Shown: positions 15,979 through 23,958 of the stretch, piece by piece | Numbering within the stretch: position 1 is the stretch's first letter | Layout of the letters: each line of letters begins with the position of its first letter | Assembly (NCBI RefSeq): GCF_014648255.1 | Contig: NZ_BMQT01000016.1 | Span: 28,780 to 92,779, forward strand | DNA from: Nocardioides albus | Lineage (GTDB): Bacteria; Actinomycetota; Actinomycetes; Propionibacteriales; Nocardioidaceae | Direction: 5' to 3' | DNA: 64,000 nt | Program-made: the position numbers and the translations under genes | The notes under the pieces: generated by a model | What the model was told of the DNA's origin: nothing | The model's database searches: none | Seen by the model: only the letters and a program-made list of their open reading frames with translations

Positions 15979-16959
15979 ATGGCGCCGAACCCCGCTGCCG
16001 ACCTTGACCGTCGTATCGTGGCCGCGCTGATGCTCGACGGCCGCGCCCCATGGCGAAAGATCGCCGCGGCACTAAACGTTCCCGACCGCACCGTCACCCG
16101 TCGCGGGACGGCACTGCTGGAGTCGGGAGCGGTCGGCATCCACGCACTCGCCGATCCTCATCGCACCGGCCGCGGCGATCCGTTCGTGGTGACCTTCTCC
16201 TGCGCCCCGGCGACCGTCTGGCCCACCTGCGCGACGATCGCCCGCCGCCCGGAGACAGTGACGACGTACCTGCTCTCCGGACGGGCACAGTGCCTGGCCG
16301 ACATGTGGTGCCCCGAGACCCGCCAGGCCGACCTGTTCCTGCACGAGCTCGGCGCCACGACCGGAGTGACCCAGGTGGAGGTAGCCCCGGTGCTGCGATA
16401 CATCCAGACTCTTACGACCTGGGACCCCGGCATCCTCGACCGAGACGAGGCCGAGGCTCTCCGGGTCGGCGCCCCGATCACCACCTGGCCCGTCTTCAGC
16501 GAGCCGGTCAAGCTGCACCGCGAAGACAAGGCCCTGCTGCGCGGGCTCGTCGAGGACGGCCGTCGCACCTTCGAGGAGCTCGGCCGCATGGCAGGCGTGT
16601 CCGAGCAGACTGCGGCCCGCCGAGTGGAAGCCATGCGCACATCGGGCCTGGTCACGCTACGGGCTGTCGTCGACCCGCGCGTGCTGGGACTGCCGGTCGC
16701 GGCGCTGCTGCGCCTACGGATTCGGCCACCGGCCGTCGAGACGGTCGCCGCAGCGCTGACCGCCAGCCCCCATGTCCGCTACGCGGCGATGGTGATGGGC
16801 GAGCATCAGATCGTCGCCGACGTCCGACTACCGACAAAGGATGCCCTGCGCCACCTGCTCACCGATGCCGAGTGGACCGAGCACGTCGAAGCCATGGAGA
16901 GCTCGCTCATCCTCGACGTCCTCAAACAGAGCGAGGTCCTCGCCGCTTCGCTGCAATGA
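15979..16959 (+). CDS. Lrp/AsnC-type regulator with two HTH domains
   Basis: A 326-residue duplicated Lrp/AsnC protein, twice the usual ~150. HTH 1 (residues ~7-50) contains DLDRRIVAALMLDGRAPWRKI and VPDRTVTRRG. An effector-like domain follows. HTH 2 (~180-225) contains DKALLRGLVEDGRRTFEELGR and VSEQTAARRVEAM, then a second RAM-like domain (AALLRLRIRPPAVETVAAAL, MVMGEHQIVADVRL). Two-HTH forms are common in actinobacteria. It is transcribed away from the amidase operon and is the obvious candidate controller of it. The effector is unknown but is likely an amino acid or small acid. Confidence 0.85.
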   Translation: MAPNPAADLDRRIVAALMLDGRAPWRKIAAALNVPDRTVTRRGTALLESGAVGIHALADPHRTGRGDPFVVTFSCAPATVWPTCATIARRPETVTTYLLSGRAQCLADMWCPETRQADLFLHELGATTGVTQVEVAPVLRYIQTLTTWDPGILDRDEAEALRVGAPITTWPVFSEPVKLHREDKALLRGLVEDGRRTFEELGRMAGVSEQTAARRVEAMRTSGLVTLRAVVDPRVLGLPVAALLRLRIRPPAVETVAAALTASPHVRYAAMVMGEHQIVADVRLPTKDALRHLLTDAEWTEHVEAMESSLILDVLKQSEVLAASLQ

Positions 16960-17032
16960 CGGTGTCCACCAATCTCCGTCCAGCCACAGGTCACACTCGA
17001 TCCACCGACGCAGCAACCCCAGCCGACAGGTA

Positions 17033-17773
17033 ATGTCCAGCTCAACCTTCAGACCTTCTCTATTGGAGGTGTCCCTCGTTCCCCCACTATCGAAGGGCCG
17101 ACTCGAGCGCGACGGCCTGATCGAGGTCGTCGGCATCTGGTCGCACCTGGCGTGCGCGGACGAGCCCGGCCATCCGGTCAGCGACGCACAGCGCGAGGCG
17201 TTCGAGACCGCGCTCGCGGCGGCTGCGCTGGCCGGTCTCCGGCCGCGCTGGCGTCACCTGGCCAACTCGGCGGCGGCCCTGACCCGACCGGACCTGCGCT
17301 ACGACCTCGTCCGCTGCGGCCTGGCGACGTACGGCGTGAACCCACTCGCTCACCAAGCGGCTCCCGCCGACCTCCGTCCGGCGATGCGGGTTGTCGCCAC
17401 GGTCGCGCACGTGAAGTCGGCTCCGGAGGGCGTGGGCGTCTCCTACGGACACACATACCGCACGAAGCGACCCACCCGGCTGGCGATCGTCCCGCTCGGG
17501 TACGCCGACGGCGTACCCATGATTCCGCCGGGCTGTGCGCCCGTCGGGTTCGACGGGGCGTCGCTGACGATCGCGGGCCGGGTGTGCATGGACCAGCTCG
17601 TCCTTGACGTCGGCGACACCGACGTGTCGCCTGGCGACGAGGTCGTGCTCCTCGGGCCCGGCGACCACGGCGAGCACACCGTCGAGGAGTGGGCGGCGGT
17701 GAGCGGCCGCAGCCCGTACGAGATCCTCACCGGCACCGGCCGTCGCCGGGTGCCGCCGGTCTGGCTGCACTGA
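17033..17773 (+). pseudogene. alr: Alanine racemase lacking its N-terminal part
   Basis: The C-terminal two thirds of alanine racemase are clear: VVGIWSHLACADEP, HLANSAAALTRPDLRYDLVRCG, the substrate-base Tyr in GVSYGHTY, the AIVPLGYADGVP block and the GRVCMDQLVLDVG signature. The protein would have about 246 residues against ~370. The N-terminal PLP-binding Lys and the first ~125 residues of the barrel are missing. ATG 17033 opens the frame but gives ~35 unrelated residues before similarity begins near 17085. The break implies a deletion or recombination junction at ~17080. A second, intact alr must exist elsewhere, since D-alanine is essential. Confidence 0.82.
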
Positions 17774-17797
17774 TCCGGATGCCGCCGATGCTGCCGG

Positions 17798-19174
17798 TCA
17801 GACGGCGGATTGTGTCGAGGCGTCCGTCGCCGGACCTGCGGGTTCTGCAGGGTCTGCCTGACCGGACGGATCGGCCAGGTCGGCCCGGTGGGACTCTCCG
17901 GAGCACCAGATGGCGACCACGCTGACGAGGCAGACCGCGGCGGCGAAGGCCGCCACCAGCACGGGGTTGGAGCCACCCGCGGCGCCGAGCAGCGCAGCAC
18001 CGATGATCGGCGCGAAGCCGGCGCCCAGGGTCGAGGCGATCTGGTAGCCCAGCGAGGCACCGGTGTAGCGGGAGCTGGTGCCGAACATCTCGCTGATGTA
18101 CGCGGCGAGCGGGCCGTACATCGACGCCTGCAGGATCGGGTTGCCGAGCACGAACCCGGCCAGCAGCAGCCAGGTGGACCCGCTGCCGATCATCAGGAGT
18201 ACGGGGTAGATGAGCACGGCCGTGGCCAGCGCCCCGCTGATCATCACCGGGCGGCGACCGATCCGGTCGGACAGGATGGCGAACGCCGGGATGGTGACGA
18301 TGTGCAGGAGCGACGCCAGCCCGTGCATGACCAGGACGGTGGTCCGCCCGTGCCCGGCCTGCATCGCCAGGGAGAGGGCGAACGTGGCGAGCAGCGACTG
18401 GATGACGAACGCACTGGCGCCACCGAAGCAAGACAGGATGACCTGGCGGTACTGCTTCTGCAGCACCTCGACCAGCGGCGGCTTGGTCGGGGCGGGGCGG
18501 TTGCGCGCCTGCTCGAACATCGGCGACTCGCTCACCCGGAGCCGGACGAACAGGCCGACTGCGACCAGCACGACGCTCAGCAGGAAAGGCACCCGCCAGC
18601 CCCAGGCGAGGAACTGGTCCTCAGGGAGCAGGCTGAACAGGGTCAGGACCACGGTCGCCAGGACCGCACCGCTGGGGCCACCCATGTTGGCCACGCTGGC
18701 GGCGAAGCCGCGCTTGCCCGGGTCGGCGTGCTCGAGCGCCATCAGCGCGGCGCCGCCCCACTCGCCGCCGACGGCGATGCCCTGGAGCACCCGCAGCGTG
18801 ACCAGCAGGAGCGGCGCGAGGGAGCCGATCTGGTCGTACGTCGGGAGCACGCCCACGAGGGCGCTGGCCACGCCCATGACCGACATCGTGACCACCAGCA
18901 TCGACTTGCGGCCCAGCCGGTCACCGAAGTGGCCGAAGATGATGCCGCCCACCGGGCGCGCGAGGTAGCCGGTCGCGAGCGTGCCGAACGAGGCGATCGT
19001 GCCGACCAACGGGTCGAGGTTGCTGAAGAACAGCTGGTTGAACACCAGGCTCGCGGCGATGCCGTAGAGCAGGAAGTCGTAGAACTCGACGGTGCTGCCG
19101 AGATAGCTCGACAACAGCACCCGACGCATGTGGCGGCGGTCGCCGTGCGGCTCGGCGGTGGTGGTCTCGGACAT
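17798..19174 (-). CDS. MFS transporter, metabolite:H+ symporter (MHS) type
   Basis: A 458-residue carrier with 12 predicted helices. MHS/ShiA-PcaT hallmarks are STVEFYDFLLYGIAASLVF in TM1, ARPVGGIIFGHFGDRLGRK (MFS loop 2-3 motif) and GIAVGGEWGGAALMALEH in TM4. MHS carriers import organic acids, including aromatic ones, with protons. ATG 19174 has AGGAGA 6 nt upstream. The C-terminal ~25 residues are Ala/Pro/Asp-rich. It follows the metallo-hydrolase gene in the same direction with a 52-bp gap, so they are probably co-transcribed. The shared operator with mhpCAB suggests that it carries the aromatic substrate of the Mhp pathway (inference). Confidence 0.9.
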   Translation of the reverse strand: MSETTTAEPHGDRRHMRRVLLSSYLGSTVEFYDFLLYGIAASLVFNQLFFSNLDPLVGTIASFGTLATGYLARPVGGIIFGHFGDRLGRKSMLVVTMSVMGVASALVGVLPTYDQIGSLAPLLLVTLRVLQGIAVGGEWGGAALMALEHADPGKRGFAASVANMGGPSGAVLATVVLTLFSLLPEDQFLAWGWRVPFLLSVVLVAVGLFVRLRVSESPMFEQARNRPAPTKPPLVEVLQKQYRQVILSCFGGASAFVIQSLLATFALSLAMQAGHGRTTVLVMHGLASLLHIVTIPAFAILSDRIGRRPVMISGALATAVLIYPVLLMIGSGSTWLLLAGFVLGNPILQASMYGPLAAYISEMFGTSSRYTGASLGYQIASTLGAGFAPIIGAALLGAAGGSNPVLVAAFAAAVCLVSVVAIWCSGESHRADLADPSGQADPAEPAGPATDASTQSAV

Positions 19175-19226
19175 GGGTTCTCCTGGGCGAAGGGACGGGT
19201 TCGGGTGATGGCTGGTTCGGGACGGG

Positions 19227-20225
19227 TCAGGGGGCGGCGATCGGGACGCGCTGCAGGTCCTCGCCGATGACGAGCTCTCCGGAGAAGTGCTTGGCGGCCT
19301 CGTGCCAGCGCGGCACGTCGATGTCGCCCGGCACGAAGTGGGACAGGACGAGGGTGCGGACACCGGCCCGCTCGGCGATCTGGCCGACCTGCGGAACCGT
19401 GGTGTGCGCGGAGAGGTGGTGCGCGATCATCGCCCGCTGCTGGGCGGTGCGCCCGTTCTCGTAGGCGCGGGCGACGTACTCCTCGTCGATGACCTCGTGC
19501 ACCAGCACGTCGGCACCGGTCGCCAGGCGCACCAGGTTCTCGCAGGGCCCGGTGTCGCCGGAGACGACCACGGAGCCGCTGTCGGTGTCGAAGCGGAAGG
19601 CGAAGGCCGGGGCCATCGGCGCGTGTTGCACCAACGTGGCCGTGACGCGCACCCGGTCGTCCTCGAGCACGACCCACGGCTCGACGTCGGGAGCGGCATC
19701 GTGGTCGGGGTCGATGACCAGACCCTCGGGAAGCTCGATGTCGGCCACGGTGAGCAGCTCGCGCGGATCACGTCGCCGGGTGTCGCGCATCCGGTCGTTG
19801 AGGTCGGTGGCGTACGCCGCCCCCAGGTGACGCACCATCGCGGTGAACCCCGGCGCCGGCTCCTCCGGGCGCACCAGGCGCGGCACACGACCGCCGTCGG
19901 CGGCTACGTCGGGGAAGCTGCCGCGCGAGGGCGGACCGAGGCAGGTGACCGGCGCGACGACGTCCTCGAGCCCCTCGTACCAGCCGTAGAGCAGCAGGTT
20001 GGCGAGGTCGGCGGTGTGGTCGGAGTGCAGGTGGGTGACGAGCACCGCCCGCAGCCGCGCCGGACTGTGCCCGGACCGCGAGAGCTGCGCGCCCGCGCCG
20101 TAGCCACAGTCGACGAGGTAGACGTCTCCTCCAACCACCACCGCGGTGGAGATCCCGGAGCGGGTACGTCGCCACCGCGGTCCGCCGGAGGTGCCCAGCA
20201 GCAGCACGTGGTCCTGCGAGTTCAT
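19227..20225 (-). CDS. Metallo-beta-lactamase-fold hydrolase (RNase Z/AtsA-like)
   Basis: The product has 332 residues with the zinc motif LVTHLHSDHTADLANLL near residue 60, a SGDTGPCENLV motif near 210 carrying the bridging Asp and a late SHFVPGD His. This arrangement matches AtsA/ElaC-like metal-dependent esterases and phosphodiesterases. An initial RTRSGIST-type segment resembles the substrate-side loop of arylsulfatase/RNase Z relatives. Start 20225 is preferred to 20303 because AAGGAGAA lies 4 nt upstream and similarity starts there. Beside an aromatic-acid transporter and an IclR regulator, it may hydrolyse an ester or lactone precursor of the imported substrate. The reaction is not known. 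Confidence 0.82.
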   Translation of the reverse strand: MNSQDHVLLLGTSGGPRWRRTRSGISTAVVVGGDVYLVDCGYGAGAQLSRSGHSPARLRAVLVTHLHSDHTADLANLLLYGWYEGLEDVVAPVTCLGPPSRGSFPDVAADGGRVPRLVRPEEPAPGFTAMVRHLGAAYATDLNDRMRDTRRRDPRELLTVADIELPEGLVIDPDHDAAPDVEPWVVLEDDRVRVTATLVQHAPMAPAFAFRFDTDSGSVVVSGDTGPCENLVRLATGADVLVHEVIDEEYVARAYENGRTAQQRAMIAHHLSAHTTVPQVGQIAERAGVRTLVLSHFVPGDIDVPRWHEAAKHFSGELVIGEDLQRVPIAAP

Positions 20226-20236
20226 CCAATTCTCCT

Positions 20237-20264
20237 TGTGTAAATAACGCCCATTCATGTGTAG
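20237..20264 (+). promoter_or_regulatory. Direct-repeat operator shared with mhpCAB
   Basis: TGTGTAAATAACGC (20237-20250) is followed 21 bp later by TGTGTAG (20258-20264). The first copy matches 13 of 14 positions of the mhpC-proximal repeat at 6377-6390 and has the same 21-bp period. It lies between the divergent metallo-hydrolase and IclR genes, close to the ribosome site of the former. Confidence 0.55.
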
Positions 20265-20320
20265 ACTTAGAACAGAGTGATCCCAGTCACCCCCCTCTGT
20301 CAAGAGGAGCGAGAGAAACG

Positions 20321-21082
20321 ATGACCAGCGATGGATACGGTGGGGCCATGATCAGCGCCGCCGAGGAGCCCTCGACCCCGTCCCGCAACGTCGGCACCCA
20401 GACGCTCGCCCGCGGCCTGCGCGCCCTCGAACTGGTCGCGGCGAGCACAGATGGCGTGAGCATCCAGACCATCGCCGACACGCTCGGCGTGCATCGCACG
20501 GTCGCCTATCGCCTGCTGAGCACGCTGAGCGACTTCCATCTGGTAACCCGCGCCCCAGACGGCCGGTTCCTGCCCGGTGCCGGTCTCACGACCCTCGGCC
20601 AGGGCACCCTGACCAGCTTGAAAGAGGTCGCATCACCCCATCTCCGCGGTCTCGCGAACGAGCTGCAGTCGACGGTGTCGTTGCTGGTCGCGGAGGGAGA
20701 GGAGGCCGTGGCGATCGCGGTGATGGAGCCTGCCAACGCGCGCTACCATCTTTCGTTCCGCGAAGGCAGCCGGCACCCTCTGGACCGGGGCTCGGCCGGG
20801 ATCGCCCTGCAGTCGCTCGCCACGCCGCGGCCAGGAGAGCCCACCGATGTGTCCGGGGCTCGCGAGCTGGGATTCGCCAGCACCCACGGCCAAGTTGAGC
20901 CCGGCGCGTACGGGGTCGCAGTGCCCCTTTCGCCGCTTTCCGGGATGCCCGCGGCCTGCGTCAACGTCATCACTTACCGGGCCGACGTCGCCGAGCGCGC
21001 GGTCGAACCGGTCAAGCGGACCGTCGCCCTCATCTCCGAGGCGCTAGCGGCCAAGCCCACCGCCGATGACTCTCGAGCCTGA
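20321..21082 (+). CDS. IclR-family regulator
   Basis: A 253-residue IclR regulator with an N-terminal winged helix (residues ~25-85: TLARGLRALELVA, IQTIADTLGVHRTVAYRLL, APDGRFLPGAGLTTLG) and an effector domain with weaker matches (VSLLVAEGEEAVAIAVMEP, HPLDRGSAGIALQSLA, AYGVAVPLSPLSG). ATG 20321 has AGGAG upstream at a long distance. A second ATG at 20348 with GGTGGGG is possible and would remove 9 residues. It diverges from the hydrolase-transporter pair, with the direct repeat at 20237-20264 between. I propose that it binds this repeat and the twin site at mhpC. Confidence 0.88.
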   Translation: MTSDGYGGAMISAAEEPSTPSRNVGTQTLARGLRALELVAASTDGVSIQTIADTLGVHRTVAYRLLSTLSDFHLVTRAPDGRFLPGAGLTTLGQGTLTSLKEVASPHLRGLANELQSTVSLLVAEGEEAVAIAVMEPANARYHLSFREGSRHPLDRGSAGIALQSLATPRPGEPTDVSGARELGFASTHGQVEPGAYGVAVPLSPLSGMPAACVNVITYRADVAERAVEPVKRTVALISEALAAKPTADDSRA

Positions 21083-21174
21083 CCGACGCCCCAGACCTCA
21101 GTCGGACCGTCCCGGCGACCCGAGCCTCTGCAGGAGCCCGCCTCGGCCAGGCAGGCGTTGCGGAAGGCGCCCAG

Positions 21175-21370
21175 ACGCACTCGCCCTAGCCGTGCGCACG
21201 CGTGTCGGGGTCGTCGACACCGGTGACCAGATCGCCGCGCGGGGTAGACCTACCCCAGCAGGTGGACCAACGGGACCGCACCGCCCACGCCGACGGCCAC
21301 CGGGGTCGACTCGGGCCAGGCCGCGCCGAGCGCCTCGAGTCCCTCGCCACCTACACTGTGGAAGACAACC
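21175..21370 (-). pseudogene. M20-family peptidase C-terminal remnant
   Basis: On the minus strand, ESTPVAVGVGGAVPLVHLLG ends in a stop; in another frame a few bases on, DLVTGVDDPDTRAHG also ends in a stop. These are the two adjacent C-terminal signatures of M20 dipeptidases/acylases (VGVGGSIP and G.DPDTRAH). They are split by a frameshift, with the rest of the ~450-residue enzyme gone. It is a decayed fragment in the gap between the IclR gene and a small hypothetical gene. The 326 bp between 21083 and 21408 hold nothing else I can name. Confidence 0.6.
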
Positions 21371-21408
21371 CGCACCATCAGCAGGAACCGAGCTGAGAGG
21401 GGTCCGAC

Positions 21409-21714
21409 ATGATCTCGATCGACATCGGCGCCGACCTGAACCTGGTCGACGACGAGGACCGCAACGTCGCCCGGCTCCCTGAGCGCCGTCGGTTCCAGCC
21501 AGGCGACGTTGCCGTGGCCGGCCGCCCCGGCTTCTGGTCGTGGGTGCTGATCGACGAGGTCGCCGAGGGCTCGGTCTACTTCCGTCAGATCAGCGGTCGC
21601 GAGGCCGCGACCCATGGCGACCTCACCGCCTCAGCGTGGTCGACGGGCGCCCGAGTGATACACGAAGTGATACACGAAGCTCCGGAATCGCCGTCACTAG
21701 GCGATCGACGCTGA
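21409..21714 (+). CDS. Hypothetical small acidic protein
   Basis: An ORF of 101 residues starting MISIDIGADLNLVDDEDRN, with GDVAVAGRPGFWSWVLIDEV in the middle. ATG 21409 has GAGAGGGGT 5-10 nt upstream. It reads like a soluble beta-rich domain with no signal peptide or membrane segment. A perfect tandem 12-bp repeat (21654-21677) duplicates four residues (VIHE) near the end, and the 3' end overlaps the DUF255 remnant on the other strand. I do not recognise a family. Codon pattern and ribosome site make it a likely gene, but its surroundings are decayed. Confidence 0.5.
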   Translation: MISIDIGADLNLVDDEDRNVARLPERRRFQPGDVAVAGRPGFWSWVLIDEVAEGSVYFRQISGREAATHGDLTASAWSTGARVIHEVIHEAPESPSLGDRR

Positions 21715-21963
21715 ACCAGCACGGCACGAAATAGCCCTGCTGACCAGCGACCTCGTCGAACCCGGCCATTTCCTGAGCGTACGCAGAATCACGTGGCACC
21801 AGTGGCAGGCGGCGTACCCGACCGATAGCAGCACAGGTACACCCCGCTGCCGCGCCTCCTCGAACGCGTCGGCTCCCCACTCCCACCAGTTCACAGGATT
21901 ATCTGCGTGTTGAAGGAGATACGGGCTCGTGGCACCAGCAAGGCGGTTGGTCATGTCCATCAC
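21697..21963 (-). pseudogene. DUF255/YyaL thioredoxin-fold protein, N-terminal remnant
   Basis: The first ~55 codons match the highly conserved start of the DUF255 (YyaL/SPATA20) family: NRLAGATSPYLLQHADNPV, NWWEWGADAFEEARQRGVPV and LLSVGYAACHWCHV with the CxxC-like CHWC. After CHWCHV the frame leaves the family pattern, and the ~600 residues that should follow are absent. A likely deletion therefore truncated the gene. The leftover frame is fortuitous. It is another scar at the boundary between catabolic modules. Confidence 0.75.
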
Positions 21964-22004
21964 TCCTAGGGTGTCACTCAGTGCGAGCCGCGGCTCGGGG
22001 ATGT

Positions 22005-22856
22005 TCAGTATCTATAGAACCCCCGGCCGGTCTTGCGGCCGAGGAGACCCGCCTCCACCATCCGCGCGAGCAACGGCGGCGGCGCATAGAGAGGCTCCTT
22101 GAACTCTGCATAGAGCGACTCGGCGACCGCTTTCGTCGTGTCCAGCCCGATCAGGTCGGCCAACGCCAGCGGGCCCTGCGGATGGGCGGCACCGCGTACC
22201 AGGCCTTCATCGATGTCCTCGGCGGTGGCGAAGCCGGATTCGAGCATCCTGATGGCCGAGAGCACGAACGGAATGAGCAGCGAGTTCACGACGAAACCCG
22301 CACGGTCCTGGCAGTCGATCGCCCGCTTGCCGAGGTCGTCCTGCACGAAACGCCGCGCCTGCTCGACGGTCTCGTCACTGGTCAGCAGGCTGGGCACCAG
22401 CTCGACGAGGGTGAGCACCGGCACCGGGTTGAAGAAGTGCACTCCTACCACCTGGCTGGGGCGACCGGTCGCGACGGCCAGCTTCATGATCGGGATCGAG
22501 GACGTGTTGGTGGCAAGCACCGCCTCGGGATCCTGCACTGTCTTGTCGAGGCGGCCGAAGAGCTCGATCTTGGCATTCTCGTCCTCCGCGATCGCCTCGA
22601 CGACGATGTCCCGATCGGCCAGCGCCTCCAGGTCGACCTCGATTCGGATCCGGTCAAGGACCTGGGCGGCGCTGGCGACCTTGCCCCTACGCTCTGCCCG
22701 CTCGAGCGACGCCTCGAGTCGCTCTCGCCCGGCGGTCGCCGCCCGGGCGCTCGATTCGATCACGACGACGTCCTTACCCGCGCGAGCCGACACCTCGGCG
22801 ATGCCTGCGCCCATGAGTCCGCAGCCGACGACGCCGACCTGTTCAATGCCTGTCAC
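22005..22856 (-). CDS. 3-hydroxyacyl-CoA dehydrogenase (3-hydroxybutyryl-CoA type)
   Basis: It oxidises an L-3-hydroxyacyl-CoA to the 3-ketoacyl-CoA with NAD(P)+. At 283 residues it is the usual HbdA/FadB2 size. The dinucleotide motif is VGVVGCGLMGAGIAEV (~6-21). The active-site region is NTSSIPIMKLA, VVGVHFFNPVPVL (catalytic His, ~135) and the C-terminal domain has DRAGFVVNSLL and GLLGRKTGRGFYRY. The start is GTG 22856 with AAGGAG 6 nt upstream; longer starts lack similarity. It is the last gene of the left-arm operon after the LysR gene, and supplies the third step for the acyl-CoA dehydrogenase of the same operon. No hydratase or thiolase is in this arm; the right arm has both. Confidence 0.92.
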   Translation of the reverse strand: MTGIEQVGVVGCGLMGAGIAEVSARAGKDVVVIESSARAATAGRERLEASLERAERRGKVASAAQVLDRIRIEVDLEALADRDIVVEAIAEDENAKIELFGRLDKTVQDPEAVLATNTSSIPIMKLAVATGRPSQVVGVHFFNPVPVLTLVELVPSLLTSDETVEQARRFVQDDLGKRAIDCQDRAGFVVNSLLIPFVLSAIRMLESGFATAEDIDEGLVRGAAHPQGPLALADLIGLDTTKAVAESLYAEFKEPLYAPPPLLARMVEAGLLGRKTGRGFYRY

Positions 22857-22926
22857 CGTTACTCCTTCGATCGTCTTCACAACTTCTATGTGCGCTTGGG
22901 ATGCGAGCACAGCGCCTTGTCAGCCA

Positions 22927-23910
22927 CTACTGGCGTCCGTCGATGGTCCTCTTCCGCAACTCGTCGTCAGCCAGCAGTGACGCCTCCAACAACGAGCTCC
23001 CGGCACGCTCATGCGCGGCGATGCGTGAGTTCCAGCTCGTCAGGTCGGCATGACTCTGGATGATGAAGCTCTTCGCCGCCGGGTTGAGAGCACCGGGACG
23101 GTGGACGATTCCGAACGAGGTACGGATGTCGGGCCGGGTCTCCACCACCGTCGCCCCCAGACGGTGAGCTGCGGTGGCCATCCGCAGGGGCAGGAAAGCG
23201 CTGGCCGCGCCGTTCAGAACGAGCGTCAACTGCGCATGACGGTTGGGAACCTGCGCGGCGACCCGGGGCGAGACCGACTCGCGACGAAGGATGGTCGCCA
23301 CGATGTCGTTCTCGCGCGAGGCGGCGCTGCTCACTGCGAGCGGCACTCCGTCGAGCTCGGAGATCGCGATGGGGCCAGCGCCGCCCGCCGTGCCGGGAGG
23401 TTGCACGAGCAGGAGTCGCTGGACGCCGAGCTCGATTCGCTCGAGGTTCTCGGTCGGGATCGGGAAGGTCGTGAAGCCGAGCTCGCAATGGCCTGTCAGT
23501 ACCTCGTCACATAGTTCGGCAGCGCTGCCGAACTCGAACAGATCGATCCGAATATCGGGATGGAGCTTGGTGAACGATCCGCTCCAGGCTGCCACCGCTT
23601 CGCTCGACATCTCCGGCATGGTGCCGATCGTGATCGACCCGACCTGAAGATCGCGGGCCTCACGCATGATGTCCTGTGCTGCCAGCAGTCCTGCCAGGAC
23701 ACTACGTGCGGGCTCGACGAGCAACTGGCCGGCGGAGTTCAGAACCAGATTGCGGCCGGTCCGGTGAAACAGGGTCAGCTTGAGCTCGCGCTCGAGCTGG
23801 CGGATGCTCTGCGAGATCGTCGCCTGGGCGACGTTGAGGTGATGCGCAGCCCGGTTGACCCCGTCGCACTCGACCACTGCGAGAAAATACTCGAGCTGAC
23901 GGATCTCCAT
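22927..23910 (-). CDS. LysR-family regulator (left arm)
   Basis: A LysR regulator of about 327 residues. The winged HTH is at residues 1-60: MEIRQLEYFLAVVECDGVNR, AQATISQSIRQLERELKLTLF and HRTGRNLVLNSAGQLL. The periplasmic-binding-like effector domain follows (VGSITIGTMPEMSSEAVAAW). ATG 23910 fits the family start, with GAGAGG 9 nt upstream. Unusually it lies inside a catabolic operon, between the acyl-CoA dehydrogenase and hydroxyacyl-CoA dehydrogenase genes, rather than diverging from it. It is clearly paralogous to the LysR at 27896 (same start pattern and HTH), so the two may control opposite arms or cross-talk. Confidence 0.88.
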   Translation of the reverse strand: MEIRQLEYFLAVVECDGVNRAAHHLNVAQATISQSIRQLERELKLTLFHRTGRNLVLNSAGQLLVEPARSVLAGLLAAQDIMREARDLQVGSITIGTMPEMSSEAVAAWSGSFTKLHPDIRIDLFEFGSAAELCDEVLTGHCELGFTTFPIPTENLERIELGVQRLLLVQPPGTAGGAGPIAISELDGVPLAVSSAASRENDIVATILRRESVSPRVAAQVPNRHAQLTLVLNGAASAFLPLRMATAAHRLGATVVETRPDIRTSFGIVHRPGALNPAAKSFIIQSHADLTSWNSRIAAHERAGSSLLEASLLADDELRKRTIDGRQ

Positions 23911-23958
23911 GCGAGCCATCCTCTCGTTCGTCCGGGGATGCGCCAACAACGACGACAT

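Noticed and set aside
16828..17136. Minus-strand frame with a Trp/Asp-rich stretch near the alr break
   Set aside because: It overlaps the end of the regulator gene on the other strand and matches no family I know; too little to call a gene.
17810..19270. Plus-strand frame opposite the MHS transporter
   Set aside because: Low-complexity Glu/Arg/Gln/His composition typical of antisense to transmembrane codons.
21623..21886. Minus-strand frame starting MGVGSRR
   Set aside because: It is an alternative frame of the DUF255 remnant and not an independent gene.
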